A stretch of DNA of 64,000 bases from Dillenia suffruticosa (Eukaryota; Streptophyta; Magnoliopsida; Dilleniales; Dilleniaceae): the NCBI GenBank assembly GCA_033439265.1, contig JAVTVX010000005.1, positions 3,544,001 through 3,608,000 of the forward strand, written 5' to 3'. The notes below the pieces were generated by a model that had not been told where the DNA came from, searched no databases, and saw nothing but the letters and a program-made list of their open reading frames with translations. A program made the position numbers and the translations under genes. Below are positions 34,347 through 47,517 of this stretch, one piece after another; position 1 is the stretch's first letter; each line of letters starts with the position of its first letter.

Positions 34347-36419
34347 TTACTGTTGCACCCATTGCTTGTGACCAGGAACCCATTTAGGACACTTCGGACT
34401 GAAGTAGCTCGAAACAACCCTCGAGTTCAAAAGCTCAACAATGGGTGCAAACTTCACACACCTAGGAGTCTTGTACTGATTTATTGAGGCACCTAAGCTA
34501 ATGGCATAGTCCATGAGCTTGTCAAATGTGCCATTTTCCACAATCTTGATCTCTAGTGGCCCAATTGACTTGTCCGAAACACGCCCTTGGCGGTACACGC
34601 TGTTGAGCGACTCTTCAATTGCCAAACAACAGTCCTCAAACACTGATGGAGGAATTGGGGTTGACCCTTTCAGGCTTAGCTCCCAATAGAGCACATAGTG
34701 ACCTGGACTTGTTGACAAGTCTGCATAGCTCGTGTACTCGGCCAAATTTGCATCAAATGGCACCAAATGGGCAAGTGCATTTTTCACTGCATTTTGGAGT
34801 TCAACCTCATCAGTCTTGTCCGAATCAATGCTCAGGCACACATTTTTCCTGCAGATAAAGTTAAATTGTGGAGCATTGTTCTTGAATGCAGCCACTCTTA
34901 GCACATCCCCAACTCTATACCTATATAGTCCTGTGTCCAAAAAAAATGTCAATATTCACTCACTAATTTAAAAAAGAAAAGGAAAAAAAAGTGGGTGTCA
35001 AAGAAAGAGACTTTTACCGGCATAGGTTGTAACAACAAGCTCATACTCTTGTCCAAGCCTGACATCAGCAAGATCAACCAATTTTTGCTGTTCTTTCTCA
35101 TTGAGAGATTTGGAAACATTAATTGAGTTTGTGATCCCATTGTTTCTCTGGACAGGCAAGAACTCAAAATAGGCCATGGTAGGGATTAGGGTATAGGAAA
35201 CTTCGCTTGGTTTGCAAAGTGGGTTGAGATTTAGGCCAAAATAGCACTCAGAAGAGGCATACATAGTGCAAACAAGAGGCAAGCCATTGCTATAATAATC
35301 AAGTGTTGGAATGTACTGCGACATAGTCCCCGTCACAATAACATCCACATACTTTGTGTTAGGCCACAGCCTTGTTATAATTCCCTGCCATGATTCCTTG
35401 CCACATTCCCCCTCTATGAAGTCGGCAAGTTTCGGGTCAGGTTTTAGGATTTTCATGACTGCCTCACGGACTGAAGGATCAGTTATCCGCGGGTCAAGGG
35501 TTCCGGTCCTTATATCATGGCAAAGAAGGGACCAATGCTTCTCGAGGAACTTGATGGCCCGGATGAACCCGGAAGCGAAAACCGCCCCGACCCGGAGAAC
35601 CTCCTTGTGTTGGCAAAGGCCACATAGTAATTGGGAATACATGCTTTGGTAAGAATCGGGGCAAAGAATGGTTTCATTTGGACTAGTGTAGTTTGTGTAA
35701 GGATCATAAGGCCTGTCCTTGAAATGGGAGCTTTTGTAATAACTTGTCAAAACAGGTCTAGCCACAAGACCTCCTGGTGTCTTTGCTTCTGCCTTTATGA
35801 ACAAAAAGTACATTCCTTTGCCTTTGTCTAGTCCTGGCACAAATTGGTTCATCACAGGCATCAATAGACTGTATAGCAATGATCTCCTGTCTAGTTCTTC
35901 TTCAATTGTTGGCATCAATTTTCTCTCTCCTCCAGATGTCCCAGAACTGCAACATCCCAAAAAAGAATTAAAAAAAAAAAACACAAATTTCAGCATACCC
36001 AACAAATTTTAAGACAAACCCACTAATTAAAAACACAATCTCAAGACAAACCATCAAAAAAAGGTTTTTAATTTCTTTTTTGTTAGGGGGTGTTACCTAG
36101 TGAGGAATTCTGAAATGGGTCGAGAAGAGAGAATAGGGGCCTTGTCACCATTGGCGATGCGAGAGATTTCAAGTTTAATATCTTCATAGGTGATGACAGG
36201 GATGGTTTTCTTGAAGGTTTCACGGTCGGTGTGACCATTAAGACCATGTTTCTGTAAGTACTCAACATGGGCATTTCGAGACAGGATTTCAGAGAGGACA
36301 CGCTTTTGGACATCATCGGCGTTGGTTGTGACATCTTCAATGAACTGAAGTGCCTCCGTGTTCTTATCTGCCAGATTATACTCCGTTGGTTTCAATGTGT
36401 TTTTTGGTGCTTCAGGCAT
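34347..36419 (-). CDS. GH3.6: GH3 family indole-3-acetic acid-amido synthetase, group II (3 exons)
   Basis: Exons: 36419-36097, 35946-35018 and 34930-34347; 1836 nt, 611 aa, the normal full length. Introns of 150 and 87 bp are GT-AG with matching phases. The N terminus MPEAPKNTL and ...[14 protein letters not shown] are typical of the GH3.5/GH3.6 branch. The three ATP/AMP-binding motifs are intact: [10 protein letters not shown] at about residues 108-117 (split by intron 1), YASSE in exon 2, and YRYRVGDVL at the start of exon 3. Family knowledge: these cytosolic acyl-adenylate enzymes join IAA (GH3.5 also salicylate) to Asp and other amino acids using ATP, lowering free auxin. They are usually auxin-induced, but I did not find a perfect TGTCTC element in the first 700 bp upstream. 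GH3.5 and GH3.6 cannot be separated by eye. Confidence 0.96.
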
Positions 36420-36520
36420 GGTTACAATATTATCAAGTGATGCGCCAGACAGAGGGAGGGATGGATTTTGAGAGGAGAGAGAGAGAGTGGATGGATGTGG
36501 GCGTTGAGGAGAGGAAGGGG

Positions 36521-36528
36521 TATATATA
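36521..36528 (-). promoter_or_regulatory. TATA box of the GH3 gene
   Basis: TATATATA lies about 105 bp upstream of the GH3 ATG. It is followed on the minus strand by a CT-rich leader. Position and sequence fit a plant TATA box. Confidence 0.65.
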
Positions 36529-36539
36529 AGTGTGGAGAG

Positions 36540-39500
36540 ATGGTGGCTATATGCCAGCTGTTCTTAGTCTCTCTGTTTTGAAGGCCAAGAAAAATAGTGG
36601 AAGTGGAGGGTATTTTTGGAATTATGAAATTTGCTCTTTTGAGCTTTCTTCCATCCTATCCTAATCATGTTTTTGTTACACTTGATGACATGGAATTTCC
36701 ATGCTTTTATGAGGTCCCAACATGCATTTTCAATGCATATATTACACTAACTTTCCTCTTTTCTTTATTTTTTTTTTCCTACAACCGGTAATAACTTATA
36801 AATTTAATAATTAAATTTATGTATTCCCAAAATTCTGTACGGAGAAAAAAAAATATCGCTTCTCATTTTAATAGAACAAATAAACAAAAAATTATTTTAA
36901 ATAAATACCATTTTTAGCTATTGTGAGGTGAAAAAAAGGATAATCCAATGAGGAGGTGCATGTGAATGTGAGCTGTAAAATGAGAAACTTGGGGAAGCGG
37001 ACAAAGAAAAATAAAATGAGATATTTGATGAAGAAAAGTTAATGTATTAAATTTCATCTCATGTGACAATTTTTTAATGGGTAAGGATATTTGAAAAAAT
37101 ATTTTATCCCTTGTTTTTCTCGCAACTAAAATTGTTTCCATATTAAGCAAATCAAAATTCCCATGATTAATTATTAATTATTAATTATTTTTTTAAGGAA
37201 GGGAACCATTTCTCTGATCAGTCATTTGCAATAGACAGTACCATATTTTCAAGTAATCTTAAGAAAAGGAAAATTCTTAACAATTTCTTATTGGCATGAA
37301 GAGTTATTTCTTTTCTTTTTTTTTTTTTTTTTTTTTTCTAACACAATAATTTGGGAAAACTTTTATGGCTATGGTCCCTCATTTTATCCAAAATTTGTCG
37401 TTATTCATGTGCTTGTGCTTGCTCATTAAGGGCATTGTTGATCCAAAACTTTCACAATATTGCATGTGACGTTAAAATACATTCATTGTACCTATATGAT
37501 TTCAACCTCTATACGCTAACAAACCCGTTCCATACCAAAACACCCGCTCTCTCTCTCTCTCTCTCTCTCTTCTAGGGAGGCGGTTTTGGCGTGCTTGTCG
37601 TACAAGAAAAACCGGGAAACCGTTTGGAACCTTTTTCCTTTTATTGTTACAATAATTTAAATCTAAAATCACCTGTATAAAGATTAAGATTTGTATGTGA
37701 TTTTTTAAGGATTTATAACCTCTCTCTCTCTTTCTCTCTTCTTGGAAAAGCTGACACCGCTCAAATATTTCATTATTTTGAGAGAAAAAATATAACAAAA
37801 ATAGAATTATAAACGACAAAAAAGTTGTTAGATAAGTTTAAAAATATAAGTTTTAAATATGAGGGTTCCAAGTTTAACAAATTCTAAGGTTGTTTTATTA
37901 ATTGTGAAGATTTTTATTAAGAAATTTACATAAATAAATATGTTTGATTAATTTAAGAATAAAAAATTAGTGAGGATTTACGGTTTCTCTATTCATATAA
38001 TGAAATGAATTAGTCAACCCTCATCAACATTAATCGACAAAATAAATATTATATATATATTTTTTGGTTTTAAATAAAGAGTCCAAAAGCTAAAGCCCAC
38101 AAATCCGCCGTGAGAAGCACCGGGTACACGCGCGCTTGCACCGCAGGTGTTCCTCATTTCACCCACAAGTTTACCTTCCGTAATTTTTTTTTTTGGGATT
38201 TTCATTTTTTCCATATCCCCCAATTTAAAATTATTTTGGGGAATTGAGGTTTTTTTTTTTTTTTTTTTTTTTGGTCCTTTCAATTTCTACGGAATGGTTT
38301 GTGAGAGACTTGTTTATTTATAGGAACTATCAATGGATGTGCTCTGCTAGCTTACGTTAAAATTTAATGCTGTTACAATCTTAACTATTTACCCTTTTGT
38401 TTACTGTTTAACCATGTGTCTAAGTTTCGAACTCTCTGAAAATGAAAAAATAAAAAATAAAAAAATCAATTATTTAATAAAACTCACGATATTTAAATCA
38501 GATTAATCGAATAACATTTAAATACCAATTGATCTAATACCAAAAAAACAAAAAAGATTTATGGATATGGGCAGATATTTCCATTAACTTCCTCAAATTT
38601 TAAATTTAATTGATCTTAAAATAAATATTTATGCCCCTCTCAAGTAAAATAAGTGAGACCATCTTAATAAATTATGAGATGCAATAACCAAATAATTTAA
38701 TTTTCTTATTATGAAATCTAAATTTAATTTATTATATTAATTGGGCATAAATTAGTATAATAATTGTGATTTATTTTGTTCTATTTTTAAATAAATATTA
38801 TATTAATTATTGTGTTTTATGGTCATTGATATAATATGAATGATGAAGGAGATTTTTAAAGAAAAAATAGAAGGAAGAAGTCTAATTTGGAAGACTTTGA
38901 AGATATTTCTAATATTTAGGAATATAAAATTTGAAGAATTTCAATTTTTGTAATTTTCTATTCTAATTAGACTATCTATTTGATAAGTCAATTAAGTTAC
39001 TTGTCACTAAAAAATTTCTTTTTTATTTGATAATCGTAAAAAATTTAGAAAGACTTTTTTTATTAAAAATTATGTTAACTCATTCCAATATACATGAGAC
39101 ATTAGAGAGGAGGAAAAGAGAGGGGGAGAAGAGGCAGCCGCCCCCATGTCCTGCCCTTCACGTCCAGCAAACATATTTTTATTTAGGTTTTGTTTTTTTC
39201 TTTTGTTGCTTCAAGTTCCCGACGACCATGACTCCTTGGATTACTGCTGTTCATTTGTTGAGGATGAATGCCACTTTTTTTTTTTCATTGTTTTGCAGCA
39301 CTTTAAACATCAATAAAATTTTGTGGGATCTCTTTTCCCATGTTTTCTTTTTAATTTAATTTTCTGGTTAAAGAATTATTGAAATTTTGATAAATGATGA
39401 TTGTGATATCTAAATGATTTTATTTACTTGATATTTATGGGTATTTATTTAATTTCTATGCCTAATATTTATGATTGTTTTAGAATTATTAAATAAAAGC

Positions 39501-41120
39501 CTATATTTAATAATCTTAAAATAGTTTACAATCATTTAAAAACAATAAAATTTGTATATTTTTAATAAAGTGGTAATTGATATAGTTTTATGGTATCGTA
39601 AGCGGTAGAATTTATATCAAGAGATTAAATAATCTAATTTAAATAAATCCATATTTACTTATTAGAATTGAATTTCTCTAGATCGCAATATTATCGAAAC
39701 TTTAAATCTAACGAGAGTCTCTTGGATTGTCTTTCGATTAAGAAAATAATTAACGATAATATCTTTATTACCGAAAAAGTAAGGAGAGTTGGTCGTTTCG
39801 TGATATTTAACGGCTATAACCAATTTATTCACATAATATCGAATAATTTTTGTATCGATAATCAATCAAATATATCAATGTGGAAATAATTTTTTTGGTT
39901 AGGTTTTACTTTCAGTGACATTCTTTTTTTTCCATTGATTTATTTATTTTGTTAGTTTCAAATACTTTTTTACAAATACACTTATATTTTTATTTTTATT
40001 AAAAGAAATAGATCTATCGTTTTCTGTGAATATGATTTTACTCGTGCTATATTTATATTATTTAAAATAGATATTTTATTTTTGATTGTTTGATAACACA
40101 CCATATACCAATTTGAGATAATGCAAAATTTATAATATTTTGTGGGATTTTCTCTTGTAAAAAGTTTGCTAAAAAATTTCCTTTTTTTTTTTTTTTTTTT
40201 AAGAAAAAGAAGAGAGGTGGGTTAGATCTTAATTTGGTAATTTTGGAGTGCTACTTGATTGGGAAGAAGGAAGCTTTGTTTTCTTCTTTATGGAAATTTG
40301 ATTTGTAAGATTATTTTATTTATTTATTTATTTTAATGGGAAGTTCAAATGACGGCTGCATCACAAAGCCAAGCAACTTGTACAGGATTCTATGATTTTG
40401 AGCTACAAGCCAGCCAGAGCTTTGGGTTACACAAGTACGCAAAAGATTTTCAAGTATCAATAATAATATTTTTCTATTTGTTTAATAAAGTAGTGTAACT
40501 AAACTTGATTAGCACTTATAGTACAGCTCAATCAATGTATGTAACTGTGTATAAACTCATTACATCTCATAATTAGCAAATATTAACGTTATAATTAGCA
40601 GTTAGTAACTAGTCCATGTTGATGGACAATATGTGAGACAAATTTAGCATTGAAAATATATTTTTTGTAAATTTTTCTCTTAAAAGAAATTATATTTTTG
40701 TAACATGTGTACTTTTTAATATTTTTAGAATTCATAGCTAAAAGATCTATTAATATTGTTCACTAAAATTGAAATGATAAAAAGAAAAACGATACTTTTT
40801 TAATGAATTTGTTCAGATAAATTTATTTAGTTAAATTTATTTTCATATCCGATTTGATTAATAAATTTTTAATAAATATGCATGCAAAATGATTGATTTT
40901 AACATGCTATTTTTATTTTTATTTTTTTGCTAATGTTTAAGTAATGGATGGGTATTTTTGTCAAAAAATTTCAACATAAAATAAAATGGTGTTTTATTTA
41001 GAGAAGTAGGGTGCAAAGTCGTACACTATAATATCACCGAAAGTCGTACCCTATAATATGACCGAAAGTGTTTTTTTCATCTTCAACTACGTTAAGGAAA
41101 CAAAAATATTAAGATTTTGA
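36540..41120. other. Long AT-rich intergenic, no gene recognised
   Basis: Beyond the GH3 promoter there are poly-T runs near 37318-37337, 38250-38273 and 40182-40200, and a CT run at 37549-37571. A decayed SINE-like 3' end lies near 38490-38550 (GATTAATCGAATAAC ... TAATACCAAAAAAA). Open frames at 39027-39359 and 39662-39889 have no known match. Confidence 0.6.
37549..37571. repeat. (CT)n microsatellite
   Basis: About eleven CT units, directly visible. Confidence 0.9.
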
Positions 41121-41284
41121 TGTTAAAAATTTGAAAATAATAATAATAATAATATCATCATTATTATTAATTAGCAAACAAAGGCAGAATTCAAGTCAGT
41201 TTTGTTGGTTAAAGATGTCTCAAGGTGACGTAATCGACACATCACCACAATTAAACCACCCCCCCCCCGGGGGGAAAAAACCTT

Positions 41285-41365
41285 CTCTGCCACGTCTTAC
41301 CGGCCAGCCCGTCTCCATTTGTCTTCCTCACGTGTCGTTTACCCACAGCGTTGACCAGTCAACAC
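41285..41365. promoter_or_regulatory. Orphan cluster: ABRE/G-box and paired W-boxes
   Basis: CACGTGTC at 41329-41336 is a strong ABA-response core. TTGACC at 41351-41356 and its inverted partner AGTCAA at 41357-41362 are back-to-back WRKY sites. CACGTC lies at about 41291. No supported gene starts within a few hundred bases on either strand. Confidence 0.3.
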
Positions 41366-41959
41366 CCCCCCGGGGTTTCAATGTTCATTAATAATCCAGT
41401 AGCAACTCCCTATTAGTGTCTAATTACAATAATATTAAATAAATTAAATAATTTATTAACTAAAAAAATTAAATCATATATAACAATTTATTGATTAATT
41501 TTTAATTAAATTATTAATATATTTTTAATTAATTTATTTGGTTTATGAATTATTTATTCTATTCGTATTAAGATAAATTAAAATGGGTTAAGTTTATTTT
41601 GATTGAGTGAATTAGTGGAGATGACTTGATAAATAAGTTGACCTCAATCAAAACTCTTGCTAATGAATTAAAAAAAATTTTCTTTCAATTTTTTTTTTTG
41701 GGTTTAAATAGTGGAAAATTTCCAAGAAAAATTTGAAGTAAAAATTATCGAATAATTCAATTATTATATGGATAATTTTGGCTTAAAATATAAAGTAATA
41801 GAACAAGTGAGGGGGCATTTCATAACATGTCTCATAGGGCAGAAGTAGTGATTTTCAATCGTGCATGAACAAAATGGCGAATTCATTCTTTAAATTTTAG
41901 GTGATCAGAGAATCATGCTATGTCGTGATGAATTATTATATTTCCCAACTTTTTTGTTC

Positions 41960-41961
41960 AA

Positions 41962-42007
<46 letters not shown>

Positions 42008-42173
42008 AGAATTTGAATTGTGACCATTGCTTCCGAGGCAGGTAGGCCCAAACCCAAGCGGGCTGCATATGCTTGGTGTGAGGGTTTTTGGGGAATGCTT
42101 ATCGTAATGTGAAAAAGAATGTGTCTATTCTGTATTGTTTACAAGGGAGAGAGAGAGAGAGAGAGAGAGAGAG
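41960..42173. repeat. GT/GA microsatellite cluster
   Basis: A GTGTGTGTGT tract runs directly into about fourteen GA units (to 42001). A second GA run of about fourteen units lies at 42147-42173. Confidence 0.9.
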
Positions 42174-45100
42174 TAATAGCGTGTTTGTGTAGTTTGTGGG
42201 AGACAGAGACAGTAATGCTAATCTTTGACCGTTGACTTCCCTCAGAGATAATTCAATTCTCATCCCCTTCTTTTAACATCTCGAGAAATGGCAACCCTTT
42301 CCTTAGTTTTATTTTAATCTTAATAAACAAGTACTATCTAATCCTACTGGTAAAGTTATTATAGAAATGCTTGGAGGGTTGCTGTGCTGATTATCCTTTG
42401 TGATTCTGTATAAAAGGAAAAGAAAAAAAAAAAAAAAAAGACACGTGAGTCGAAGTTAAAAGCTGAAAGTTGTTAGGAGATCATGTGTTGTGAATTCTAT
42501 AGGCAAACATTATGAGATGCACAGGAGACAGGCCAACCATCGTTGGTGTAAAATGGTAAAAATCATTTCGGTAGTTTTAAGGAAAAGTATGAGTTGATTG
42601 CCCATAAAGTCTAACTAAGCTAAATCTTTTGTAGAAAGAAAACCCAATAATGTGGTCTCTAATCATGTCGCCATTGGTTTCTGCAAATGGATGTCGTTTT
42701 TAAACCCTACTACCATGGACAGGATGAATTTTTTATTCCTAAAGAAAATCATCCCCGGATTGTTAAGCCAAGACCTTGCCCTCAAAATTCGACATCTAGG
42801 GCTTTCATTTAAGACCCATCATTAATTAAAAGTACTTTGCTCCAACCTTTGATTGTATTGGTCCATTGAAGATTGAAATCAAGGTAAAAAAAAATTGTTA
42901 GATTATTTGTTCATCACATGCAAACTTTTAGGGTTTCTACATGGCATTGTCCGGTGTAAACAAAAGTGACTTTTCTTTGGTACTTCAGAAAGGGCTTTTA
43001 AAGCATTTTTTTTTTTAGAATGTGACGTTAGAACTCTTAACTAAAATCTTAAATTTTACTCGTGACTTGGGTATAGAGTAGATTACGTTGAGAGAATAGT
43101 CAGAGTATGACTATAAAATACTATAAATTTCGAATTGAATTAGTCAGAATATGATTGTAGATACCAATTGATATACTATATAAAAAAAAAGTATTTTGTT
43201 CTTTTCTAGATAGTAAACTTTTCACTTTTTTTCTTTATCCCAGAAAGAGATCCTTAATTAGCTTCCGATTCATAGAAATGATGATGATGCTTTGTTAGTC
43301 TTTCACATCACGTTTGCCATTTTTATGTTGCCCTACCATGGTGAATTATTGCAGGAATCGTTTTTTTTTTGTTTAGGCAGGAGTAGAAAAAACAAGATCA
43401 TGAAAGTTGTAATGGTTAATAAAGATGAATCTCCCACATTTTTATCTAAGAAATTATTTGTGAGAAAATGTTCTGAATCTTCTAGGTTATAGAAGATATT
43501 ATGGCTATTTTGATGTCTCGTTGGAGTTATCATGTCGTAGTTACTCTAAGTGGATAAGACAGGTGGAGACCATCCTCTTTTATTTTATTAAATAAAAAAT
43601 AAAAGACAATCATTTTATATTAATGTGCTTGGATACACCGGAATTGTAGGAGATATTGTTCTATTCCTTGGTAGGAAAGGAGGAAAACAATGTCATGCTA
43701 ATGACTGTTGATGATGAAATTGTTTGATTTGTTTGTCACTTATAATACCCCATTTGACAAGAAGAAATGGATGATGGGAAAATGTCACATCCATGGCTCA
43801 GCAGATCATAGCGACAAAAATTGGAAACAAGAAAACATATCTCCCTATCAATCATGCACTGGCAAGCAAAAGTTTATTGACATGGTTGAATATCAAAATG
43901 GCAAAGCCCGAAAAAAGGGCGGTACTTGGCTTGTACCCATTTTCATGGCTTTGTACAAAAATGCATGCAACAAACCCTAAAGAGTAACTATCAAAGGAGG
44001 GCCGGGGGGGGGGGGGAAGATCCTTCTAGCTTTATGGTGTATGATATGATATGATGTTTTTTCCACTTCATGTACGACGTGGATAACATTGCTGTAATAC
44101 TAAACCATTACTATCGAAAATACCAATTTGTGTTATATATATCGTTCATCAAATACTCTATTTTAATGTAACACAAAATATTGAAAAAAAAATGAAAATT
44201 GCATGAAAAATTTAGCAATAGATCAGATTTTGTTCAATATTTGTTTATTATATCAGAAAATCTGCAATTAGAAAGAATAATTCACTACTCAAAAGCAATG
44301 AAGGTGAAGGTCTTTATCAAGAAATATTTTCTACCCTGTTCATCAACAACAAATATCTACAAGACCCACCAACACACATAAAATTAAGACACATCTTTAT
44401 CAAAAAAGTTCATGTCATAACAAGAAAATAGGGCTGTCGAAATTGAAAGTTCTTATCTATATTGCCTTTTCTTCGATTGGTCGGGGGATTAAATGTGGCG
44501 AAAATTTTGGCCTTTGAAGGTGCTTTCAATCGGCTTATCTTTTGTTGGGTTTTTCCTTCATTTTCATATAAAATGATTCTACCATTTTGAGCAAAAATGA
44601 ATGCAACAACTTTCATGGGTTTTTTCCTTTCATTTTTTTTAATTTAATTTTGCAGATATGATTTCTAGCTATGTAAGCCTAAAAAAGCATGCCTTGCTAA
44701 TAGCGAGCGGTCGTTATGGGCTTGATGGTTCATGTTTTTATCCACTCACTGTACCTACACTCTTGTCGGTCAAGTGCCCCAGATATTAGGGACACTGTTC
44801 ATGACTTTGCATGTCTATTTCTTCAGGTGGAACCAATCCTACCCATTATTTGTACTTTCTCATAGGTGTCCAATTATGCACACATATTCTATTTGATTGT
44901 TCCTTTTTTCCATTTTAATTCCTTTGCTACAACTTTATAGTATATGTACAACAACAATAATATACATAAATAATTAATAAATCACTTATATACCAATTAG
45001 AGCCTAGTTTATCCCATAGGACTTTCCTGTTTTGGTAAGATATTTGTGAAATTTGTATATTAACTAATGGTGGAAAGAGAGTCAGGTCCCATTGAGGAGA

Positions 45101-45768
45101 AGTATATACAAGTCTTCTAATATTTTTATTTCAATCACAGTGTTATCCATTGTTTCATGTCATCCGTCCTTTTAATTAAATTCAAAGTTCCTTGAATATA
45201 TTCATAAAGCATCATGATTTAGGACAAAATGATGACTGCAATTGTGGCAAAAACATATTTTCAAAAATTGCAACTCCCTTCTCTCATGTTGCAGTTGCAC
45301 AGTCATATGAGCAAAGCCAGAAAAAAAAAAGGGAAGAGAGATAAGAAAAACAAACATGCATGGTTGTCTTTCATGAAATTTTCAAACAAGGAATCGAGAA
45401 CAACATCATAAGATTCAACCATTAATCTTATACTTTGTCTCTATTATATTGCCCAAAAATAGAAGGTATCATAGACAATACATATATGTTAATTAGGTCA
45501 CCTCTATAGGATATGTCTTCAGTAAAAGTTCATCAAATCCTACAACAAACAGATTTTCATTTTTCATGTTGGTACTATTTCAAGAAAGGGCACAATGTAA
45601 TATTAAAAAAAGGTGATAAAGATAGGTCTATTTGTTTAAAGTATGTATATGAACAAACATGCAGAATCTAATTCTACTGGGCTCTAGCTGGACTCAGCAA
45701 TTCCTACAATATTAATGAAACCTATGCATCTTTGCAGATACGACTTTTTAGGATATCATGACCATGAG

Positions 45769-45795
45769 TGAGAGAGAGAGAGAGAGAGAGAGAGA
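45769..45795. repeat. (GA)n microsatellite
   Basis: About thirteen GA units. Confidence 0.9.
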
Positions 45796-47432
45796 TTTGA
45801 TGTTAGAGTTAGGCCTAGATTATAATCATGTTTTCATGTCTGTGGAGCATAGTACAACATGTTGGAGATATTAAAATTGAAAAAGAGAAAAAAAAAAAAA
45901 GAAAAAAAGAAAGAAAGAACCAAATAAATGCCAGCACTAAGATGAATGGCTACATGGCCTACAACAGTAGTCTTAATAGGAAATATTGCCCGAATTGGAA
46001 AAACAAAGTTATTTAACAAGAAAAATCATGATTGGCCTGTTTCATCACTGGCCTTCACCATTCAATATATTAAAATTTTCCTATGAGCATAAATTCAAGA
46101 GGAACCAGAAAAAGGAGGACCAACAAAATGGGTGACGAGGTTGTGGCCACAAATCACATGATGGTTCCATTAAAATGAGTTTGTCGGCTCACTTTTCGTG
46201 GTTGGGATTGGTAGACTGTCGATGATAATAATGGTATACAACAGGGTTAAACGTATCACCTTCATATCCATTGTTACCTATATAAAATGTTGCATTACAG
46301 AAGACTAATCTCAAGTGCCATTGTCCAACCACGATGAATAGTTCTATTATTGGTGATGACAACATTTGAACAGAACTTGTGATTTAGCAAGGTAGAGGGA
46401 GAGGATAGACATTAAACCAAAAGTTGAAGACATGACATGATGGATCAAAAAGAAAAGGAGATCAAAATAGAAGTGAGGAAAGATAAAAAGGGGAAAAAAT
46501 GGCTCAAATATTCAATGATACTAAAGCAACGATTGTGAAGCACCAGCTTAGATTCCCTCTAAGTGTTGTTTTTGTTCCCAAACCAAATTGTAAATGCAAC
46601 TCAGTATAGTGCATTTTAGACCATCTAAGTTAAAAGTGGCAAATCTAAGTGATTGGCTTAAATTGCTAAAACCTTTCAACCCATCATCTCATGTCACCAG
46701 TTAGGCAAGACAATGGTTCGCAAGTGGGACGAACAACCGCTTGACCACAAAGTACACCAAAAGTATCTGTCTTTTAAAAGATGATTGCAGTCATATGGGG
46801 GAAGAGAGGTAGGGAGAGGGGGGGCATACTTGAGCTTACTTTTCTAAGTGGTTTTCTTTCTTCTTCCTTTTTTTACTTTCCATTTGTTTTTGAGGAATTT
46901 GTCTAAGAAAGAAAGAGGTTTAAGAGATGGGGGGCCAACTGCCACGAGACCATAAAAGGTGGGGAACACATTGATATATGATCTGAAAAGAAAACATATT
47001 CAACATAGGCATAGCTTACTTCTTGTGTTTATTGCTTTGAATGTGCCAAGGGAGATTACCATATTTTCCAACAAGAACAGTTCTAAGGGGTCTAGTGGAC
47101 CACACCTGTATTGAAGAAGTACTAGACTTGTCTAGATAGTGCGAGAGAACAAGGGAATTAAGCATTTTAACTTTCAACTATTTACTTGATGGAACATGGT
47201 TTTCTTATGAAATAGATCCTTACAACAATTTTCATGAATTTTATCATTTTATAAATATTGAACTATAGCAGATACATCATAAAAAATTGCGTATCAGTAG
47301 TTGTTTATCACACTCTGGATAACTCCAGAATTGGTTCAATGGGCCAACTCATGAAGTAAATGGATAATATATGAACCATCTTTTCAAGTCACATACAACA
47401 TGAGGTGAGTTTGAGCCAATGAGTGTTCAAAG

Positions 47433-47517
47433 ATTAGGATTTGTCTAATAGTCCCCTCCAATTTGGTGATCACGGGTCCAAATCTTGATGTAATAAAAAA
47501 AAAAAAATTAGGACTTG
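47433..47517 (+). mobile_element. 5'-truncated SINE (63 bp) with TSD
   Basis: The insert, 47444-47506, lies between ATTAGGATTTG (47433-47443) and ATTAGGACTTG (47507-47517). It contains CCCCTCCAATTTGGTGATCA and a B-box-like ACGGGTCCAAATC, then a poly(A) tail. It resembles the 3' half of the SINE at 53356, so it is a truncated copy of that family (family 3). Confidence 0.7.

Larger units (their letters stand above)
41366..47430. other. Long intergenic region, no gene recognised
   Basis: GA runs lie at about 41975-42001, 42147-42173 and 45769-45795. A family 2 SINE-like remnant lies at about 43020-43190 (TTCGAATTGAATTAGTCAGA, then poly(A)). Open frames at 43708-43987 and 45229-45411 carry no signature I know. 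Confidence 0.6.

Noticed and set aside
36420..37100. Auxin-response elements (TGTCTC) expected upstream of a GH3 gene
   Set aside because: I did not find a perfect TGTCTC or GAGACA in this stretch, so none is annotated.
38230..38290. Fifth micro-insertion at a long T run ending GGTCC
   Set aside because: The flanks (GGAATTGAGG and CAATTTCTAC) do not match each other.
39600..39890. Possible coding relic with overlapping frames on both strands
   Set aside because: No recognised motif in any frame; AT-rich and without terminal repeats.
43708..43987. Overlapping 90- and 64-codon open frames in a gene-poor region
   Set aside because: No signal peptide, no domain, no splice partners, and no family resemblance; likely chance.
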